Assembly (NCBI GenBank): GCA_934476085.1
Contig: CAKSNE010000001.1
Location: 62,001-126,000, forward strand
Source of the DNA: an uncultured Eubacteriales bacterium
GTDB lineage: Bacteria > Bacillota > Clostridia > Oscillospirales > Acutalibacteraceae
Direction: 5' to 3'
DNA length: 64,000 bases
Positions within the stretch are counted from its first letter, which is position 1. Each line of letters begins with the position of its first letter. Below, piece after piece: positions 60,054-64,000 of this stretch. The notes beneath the pieces were generated by a model. The model had not been told where the DNA came from and searched no databases. It saw only the letters and a program-made list of their open reading frames with translations. The position numbers were made by a program, and so were the translations under genes.

Positions 60054-60341
60054 ATGACGACGGAAAGAGCGATTGAAATATTAGACCCAACACATCGAGA
60101 ACACTATGACAGTTTGGAAACAGTCCAAACCGCTTGCAGAATGGGTATGCAAGCATTGGAAAAGCAAATACCTAAAAAACCGATAGTGAATAGTGAAATT
60201 TATCATTATGTAGATTATGAAGAATTTTTTTGTCCGTGTTGTAAAAGTCGTATAATTGCGAGACTTGACGGCGAATTTATTGCAGGAAAAAAACAAAAAC
60301 ATTGTCAAGAATGCGGACAGGCTTTAGATTGGAGTGAGTAG
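60054..60341 (+). CDS. Zinc-ribbon phage protein
   Basis: 95 residues. The N-terminal half is helical (MTTERAIEILDPTHREHY, METVQTACRMGMQALEKQ-like); the C-terminal half has FFCPCCKSRIIARL and HCQECGQALDW, a zinc ribbon. Common in Firmicutes phages near the terminase region. AAAGGAGCGTAAGCA before the ATG. Role unknown. Confidence 0.75.
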   Translation: MTTERAIEILDPTHREHYDSLETVQTACRMGMQALEKQIPKKPIVNSEIYHYVDYEEFFCPCCKSRIIARLDGEFIAGKKQKHCQECGQALDWSE

Positions 60342-60521
60342 ATGAGAAATCTAATACAAAGAATTATCATTTGGTATATGAAACACACTACACCGTTATT
60401 TAGACAAGATGATGTAGTTGTAGGAGCATTTGAAGCTAATTTTTATTTTGAAATAATAGAGGCTTATGAAGGAGTTGATGAAAGTTGCAGACAACGCAAG
60501 AAATTAAAGAACGATTGTTGA
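60342..60521 (+). CDS. Small hypothetical phage protein
   Basis: 59 residues: MRNLIQRIIIWYMKHTTPLF..., basic start, then acidic helix. Its 3' end overlaps the next gene (DUF1492) by 37 bases in another frame. Not recognised. Confidence 0.5.
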   Translation: MRNLIQRIIIWYMKHTTPLFRQDDVVVGAFEANFYFEIIEAYEGVDESCRQRKKLKNDC

Positions 60522-60901
60522 GCTACAAAAATTGTGTGCAAACAATCAAAGAGTTAAAAGAACAAGCATTAAAGATAAGAGAGCTTGCAACATCGATAAC
60601 TCCAAAGCAAGGCGATGGATCTGTACATACCGGAACATCAGATAAAATCGGACAAGCAGTCGCAACGTTAACAACAATTGAAGATGAATTAGCAAATAAA
60701 ATAAAACTTCTTCATGAAATAAAAACAGATGTTGTTAAGTTAATCGAATTAGTTAATGATGATGCATTAAAACTCTTGCTTATCAAACGATATATGAGTA
60801 ATAAAACATTTGAGCAGATTGCGTATGAAATGAATTATAGTTATAAACACATTTGCAGGCTTCACGGGCGAGCATTGCAAAAAATTCAAAAGATGTCATA
60901 G
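60485..60901 (+). CDS. DUF1492 sigma-like phage regulator
   Basis: 138 residues with TTG start (60485), about ten bases after GAAGGAG. A coiled-coil first half, then region-4-like HTH: LLLIKRYMSNKTFEQIAYEMNYSYKHICRLHGRALQKIQ. This matches the ArpU/DUF1492 late-transcription regulators just upstream of the terminase. It probably switches on the late genes. A low-confidence site (TATTAT at about 60925) lies downstream. Confidence 0.85.
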   Translation: MQTTQEIKERLLSYKNCVQTIKELKEQALKIRELATSITPKQGDGSVHTGTSDKIGQAVATLTTIEDELANKIKLLHEIKTDVVKLIELVNDDALKLLLIKRYMSNKTFEQIAYEMNYSYKHICRLHGRALQKIQKMS

Positions 60902-60963
60902 AATGTCCTATTGTTCTTATGATATTATTAAGATGTGAAAAAGAAAAATAAATAATTTAAATA

Positions 60964-60992
60964 TATTGACAAAAGAACCAATGTTTTGTATA
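60964..60992 (+). promoter_or_regulatory. Consensus promoter of the two-gene cassette
   Basis: Perfect TTGACA (60964-60969) and TATAAT (60987-60992) with a 17-base spacer. It should be active without phage factors, so the cassette could be expressed in the lysogen. Confidence 0.85.
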
Positions 60993-61022
60993 ATATTGTC
61001 AAAAAACAAAAGGTTGGTTAAT

Positions 61023-61778
61023 GTGAATTTTCGAGTTTTGCTTATAAAAGATAGTGAAATTAAAAAAGAAGCTATTAGTAAAAAAGGTATTAAAAGTGAT
61101 TTTGTTAAGGAATATAGCTTTATTTATCCGTTTCATTGTTTTAAAATTTTGAATGATATTTCAACTGTGGAAAAAGGAATTGAGAAAATAGATAATGAAA
61201 TAGTAGATTCTGCAGAGTTTTTAACAACAAATGATGGTCGTAGAATAGTATCTATGGGTTTTATTTTTGTTAATTCTTCAAACGGAAATATTTATGTTAA
61301 TAATTATGCAGATAAGAAATTAGAAAAATTTCTTGAAAAGTATTTTCATATAAAAGGAGCAGACACTAAAGTTGATGCTGATAAGCTAAAAAAAATATCA
61401 GAAATTGAATTAAAGTTAACAGCTTCAAATCAGTTGAATTTTTTTCATGAATGTATTCCATTAGAGAATATAAATCTTGTCGATGAATTAAAAATGCAGG
61501 ATGAACCTATTGAAAAACTTAATATTAAATATTATTTTAAAAATAGAGGTGCATTTTTTAATAGAGATGGATTGAAAAAGATAATATCAAAATATGATAA
61601 TATTACGATTAGCGGATATGATGAGAACGAAAATATTTTAAAAATTAAGGATGTTGTTCAATTAATAGTTAATATTAATATAAATCCTAATAGTTTTTCA
61701 GAACTAGAGAAAATAACATTTGAAGATATAATTGAACTTTTACTAGAGAAAGAAGAGAATTCATTGAATGGATATTAA
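61023..61778 (+). CDS. Soluble protein of unknown function, first gene of a moron-like pair
   Basis: 251 residues from GTG 61023, which lies after the promoter; the earlier TTG in the same frame overlaps the -35 box and cannot be transcribed. No membrane segment, no known domain. It is mixed alpha/beta and Lys/Ile/Asn-rich: MNFRVLLIKDSEIKKEAISK, RRIVSMGFIFVNSS, LEKFLEKYFHIKG, KLNIKYYFKNRGAFFNRDGL. Its stop overlaps the next gene by 11 bases, so both work together. Size and setting resemble RexA of lambda (279 residues), but I cannot show homology. Confidence 0.78.
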   Translation: MNFRVLLIKDSEIKKEAISKKGIKSDFVKEYSFIYPFHCFKILNDISTVEKGIEKIDNEIVDSAEFLTTNDGRRIVSMGFIFVNSSNGNIYVNNYADKKLEKFLEKYFHIKGADTKVDADKLKKISEIELKLTASNQLNFFHECIPLENINLVDELKMQDEPIEKLNIKYYFKNRGAFFNRDGLKKIISKYDNITISGYDENENILKIKDVVQLIVNININPNSFSELEKITFEDIIELLLEKEENSLNGY

Positions 61779-62229
61779 AACAATTCTACTATCAATTAAA
61801 AAAATGTTTTTTAATTCTCAAAAAAGCATACATTTGATATCGTGGATATTATCAATAATAATTATATTTATATTTAGTTTTTTTTCAGAATGCTTAAATA
61901 GTAATTTAGGCGATGAAGTATTAACAGGCACATCTATATTAGCATCTTTTTTCTTATTAACATTACAAAATATAGATTACGAATTTTTAAATAAACATTT
62001 TAATAAACAAGTTAAAGTACTTGGAACAAAATACAATAAAGAATCTGTCGTAATACGTAGTACTGTTTTTTCTTTAGCAGTATCTGTATTTGTATTGACT
62101 GCAATTTGTTTTATATTATATATTTTAAAAATAAATATTATATATACTTTGGTATTATTAATTGTATATCTATTTGTTAGTATAATATATTCGGTTATAT
62201 TATGGAATTATTTTTGTTCTAAAAAATAA
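61768..62229 (+). CDS. Four-helix membrane protein, second gene of the moron-like pair
   Basis: 153 residues. Four hydrophobic segments are visible: about 20-43, 52-68, 95-117 and 124-147. A Lys-rich cytoplasmic loop (HFNKQVKVLGTKYNKESVVIRS) separates the pairs. There is no signal peptide. Size and topology resemble RexB (144 residues, four segments). The upstream stop lies inside it, so it is translated with the soluble partner. Confidence 0.8.
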   Translation: MDIKTILLSIKKMFFNSQKSIHLISWILSIIIIFIFSFFSECLNSNLGDEVLTGTSILASFFLLTLQNIDYEFLNKHFNKQVKVLGTKYNKESVVIRSTVFSLAVSVFVLTAICFILYILKINIIYTLVLLIVYLFVSIIYSVILWNYFCSKK

Positions 62230-62237
62230 ATAAACAC

Positions 62238-62270
62238 AAAGCACTTCGATAATTCGGGGTGCTTTTATTA
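62238..62270 (+). terminator. Terminator of the two-gene cassette
   Basis: Stem AAAGCACTTCGA (62238-62249) with TCGGGGTGCTTT (62254-62265), using two G-T pairs, then TTATT. It precedes the terminase gene, so the cassette is a closed unit. Confidence 0.75.
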
Positions 62271-62292
62271 TGCCAAAATGAGAGGTGGGATA

Positions 62293-63936
62293 GTGGCAAA
62301 TGAAAAAAACTTAATACCTATACGAACCGCGAGTGAAGCAAGAAAAAAAGGTGCGAAAGGTGGAAAGAAGTCAGGCGAAGTAAGAAGAAAAAAACGAAGC
62401 ATGAAACAAGTAATGGATATGTTACTTCAAATGCCTGCTAATACTTCACAAGACTTTAATTCACTTGTAGAATTAGGTATCAACGTTGAAGATTTAGACG
62501 AAGAAACAGTAAACAATCTATTAATCGTAAATGCTGCACTTTTAAAAAAAGCAAAACTCGGTGATGTAGCAAGTATTAAAGAATTGCGTAATATTACACA
62601 AGACGATTACTACGCAAATCAAAAAATTAAAATAGAAAATGACAAATTAGCGTTTGAAAAGTCTAAGGTTGAAAAACCTGTTGCAGATGGAACGAATTAT
62701 AATGGTATTCCTGCAATGCTTGTTGCTCCGACTTTTTCAAGCGTTATTTTTGATATACAAGAACACAAACACTCGGAATATGTTTTTCCCGGTGGTCGTG
62801 GTTCTACCAAATCATCTTTTGTATCGTTAAATGTAATTGATTTAATAATGCAAAATGATAATATGCACGCTTGTGTTTTGAGAAATGTAGGTAATACGCT
62901 TAAAGACAGTGTTTACAGCCAAATTCAATGGGCTATATCTGCGTTAGGCTTAGATGATGAATTTATATATACTAAGTCACCGTTAGAAATCACAAGAATT
63001 AAAACAGGTCAAAAGATATATTTTCGCGGGGCTGATGACCCAAACAAAATCAAGTCAATTAAAGCACCATTTGGATACATCGGTATAGTGTGGTTTGAAG
63101 AATTAGACCAATTCGCAGGCGAAGAAGCAGTAAGAAAGATTGAGCAATCTGTTATTCGTGGCGGTGATGTAGCATATAAATTCAAATCATTTAACCCGCC
63201 TAAATCTGCACAGAATTGGGCGAATAAATATATTAAAATACCGCGTGAAGATAGATTAGTGGTTGAAAGCAATTATTTGAGCGTGCCTGAAAAATGGTTA
63301 GGTAAGCCATTTATTGATGACGCAGAGTTTTTGAAAGAAACAAATCCTATTGCTTATGAAAACGAATATCTAGGTGTTGCAAACGGCACAGGTGGTAATG
63401 TATTTGACAATGTTGTTATTAGAGAGATAACAGATGACGAGATAGCGACATTTGATAGATTTTATCGCGGTGTGGACTGGGGTTGGTATCCTGATCCATT
63501 TGCTTATAACTGTGTGACTTATATACCTAGTCAACATAAACTTATTATTCTTGAAGAATATTCAGCGAACAAAAAGAGTAATGAGCAAACCGCAAAGACA
63601 CTTAAAACTGATTATAAAGTTACCGCTAATGACCTTATCACTTGTGATAGCGCAGAGCCTAAATCAATTGGTGACTATAAAGCATTTGGTTTGTTTGCAC
63701 GTGCAGCAGAAAAAGGCGCAGGAAGCGTTGATTATTCAATGAAATGGCTACAATCACTCAAAGAGATTGTAATTGATAATAGCCGTTGCCCTGATACTGC
63801 TAGAGAGTTTTTAGATTACGAGTATGAACGTGACAAGGACGGAAATGTTATAAGCGGTTATCCTGATATGAATAACCACCATATAGACGCGGTTAGATAC
63901 GCAATGAATAGAGTATGGAAAAGGAAAGGCGAATAA
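62293..63936 (+). CDS. Phage terminase, small-subunit-like domain fused to the large subunit
   Basis: 547 residues from GTG 62293, after GAGAGGTGGGATA; an ATG at 62278 lies before that site. Residues about 1-135 resemble small terminase proteins of clostridial phages (EKNLIPIRTASEARKKGAKGGKKSG, with a KQVMDMLLQMP helix). The large subunit follows: Walker A PGGRGSTKSS (166-175), Walker B IVWFEELDQF, and nuclease acids in FYRGVDWGWYPDP, LITCDSAEPKS and NNHHIDAVRYAM. It cuts and packages phage DNA. Confidence 0.9.
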   Translation: MANEKNLIPIRTASEARKKGAKGGKKSGEVRRKKRSMKQVMDMLLQMPANTSQDFNSLVELGINVEDLDEETVNNLLIVNAALLKKAKLGDVASIKELRNITQDDYYANQKIKIENDKLAFEKSKVEKPVADGTNYNGIPAMLVAPTFSSVIFDIQEHKHSEYVFPGGRGSTKSSFVSLNVIDLIMQNDNMHACVLRNVGNTLKDSVYSQIQWAISALGLDDEFIYTKSPLEITRIKTGQKIYFRGADDPNKIKSIKAPFGYIGIVWFEELDQFAGEEAVRKIEQSVIRGGDVAYKFKSFNPPKSAQNWANKYIKIPREDRLVVESNYLSVPEKWLGKPFIDDAEFLKETNPIAYENEYLGVANGTGGNVFDNVVIREITDDEIATFDRFYRGVDWGWYPDPFAYNCVTYIPSQHKLIILEEYSANKKSNEQTAKTLKTDYKVTANDLITCDSAEPKSIGDYKAFGLFARAAEKGAGSVDYSMKWLQSLKEIVIDNSRCPDTAREFLDYEYERDKDGNVISGYPDMNNHHIDAVRYAMNRVWKRKGE

Positions 63937-64000
63937 TGAATATAATATCAAAATTGAAAGGGTGGATAAAATCATTGTTTCCGATTAAGACGATTAAAAA
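63936..64000 (+). CDS. Phage portal protein, 5' partial
   Basis: Begins ATG 63936, overlapping the terminase stop (TAATG). The first 21 residues (MNIISKLKGWIKSLFPIKTI) match the amphipathic start of many SPP1/Firmicutes portal proteins. The rest lies outside the window. Confidence 0.6.
   Translation, partial: MNIISKLKGWIKSLFPIKTIK

Noticed and set aside
60966..61022. Earlier TTG start for the 251-residue protein
   Set aside because: It lies inside the -35 box and upstream of the promoter's start point, so it could not be on that transcript.

Overview
The window looks like the chromosome of a low-G+C Gram-positive Clostridia-type bacterium, probably a gut Oscillospiraceae/Ruminococcaceae relative. 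The evidence is the very AT-rich sequence, strong AGGAGG-like ribosome sites, a Firmicutes-type gene set (HemZ, MazG-HU-RqcP, CdaA-CdaR, ComEA, RpsI/RplM) and the Rho-independent terminators that end most units. No species can be named from the sequence alone.

Layout. (1) 1-4120: housekeeping genes: a 5'-truncated hemZ, a zinc-ribbon protein, mtnN, and the mazG-hup-unknown-rqcP run. (2) 4136-6532: a serine beta-lactamase-fold hydrolase and a lipoprotein with a GH5 fold whose active site has decayed. (3) 6674-24385: an exopolysaccharide/capsule locus of about 18 genes behind one near-consensus promoter. It holds a priming sugar-phosphate transferase, dTDP-6-deoxyhexose genes (rmlA, rmlB, an SDR in place of rmlD, rmlC), several glycosyltransferases, UDP-GlcNAc 2-epimerase, polymerase, TupA-like ATP-grasp protein, acetyl- and pyruvyl-transferases, a nitroreductase, flippase, UDP-GlcA 4-epimerase and UDP-glucose dehydrogenase. 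(4) 24419-34716: sirtuin, rplM-rpsI, Ig-like surface protein, D-lactate dehydrogenase, comEA, the c-di-AMP genes cdaA-cdaR below a GT-C-like membrane protein, DedA and two PAP2-type phosphatases. (5) 34816-35000: a GC-richer structured intergenic repeat. (6) 35096-40979: an acyl-ligase/ketosynthase/ACP mini-cassette and a divergent P-type ATPase lacking several catalytic motifs. (7) 41162-46182: phosphoglucomutase, an OadB/OadG-like pair and a KdpD/KdpE-like two-component system. (8) 46350-64000: an initiator tRNA whose 3' end is the junction with a prophage that continues past the window.

The prophage reads: serine integrase (minus strand), a BspA-like surface protein, ImmA-like peptidase, a repressor, a two-operator switch, a Cro-like protein, many small early genes, a recombination module (Gp157, ATPase, SSB-like protein, ERCC4 nuclease), CHC2 primase stub plus DUF927 helicase, an iteron-like repeat cluster, nuclease and methyltransferase genes, a DUF1492 sigma-like regulator, a self-contained two-gene cassette, a fused terminase and the start of a portal gene.

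The most interesting locus is that cassette at 60964-62268. It has a perfect sigma-70 promoter, a soluble 251-residue protein, an overlapping 153-residue protein with four membrane segments, and its own terminator, all between the late regulator and the terminase. The layout and protein sizes match a phage moron, and in particular the RexA/RexB exclusion system of lambda, although I cannot claim sequence homology by eye. Other points worth a second look are the decayed GH5 lipoprotein, the P-type ATPase without TGES or GDGxND, the iteron-like cluster, the integrase whose last codons lie in the tRNA, and a small-RNA candidate beside the integrase.
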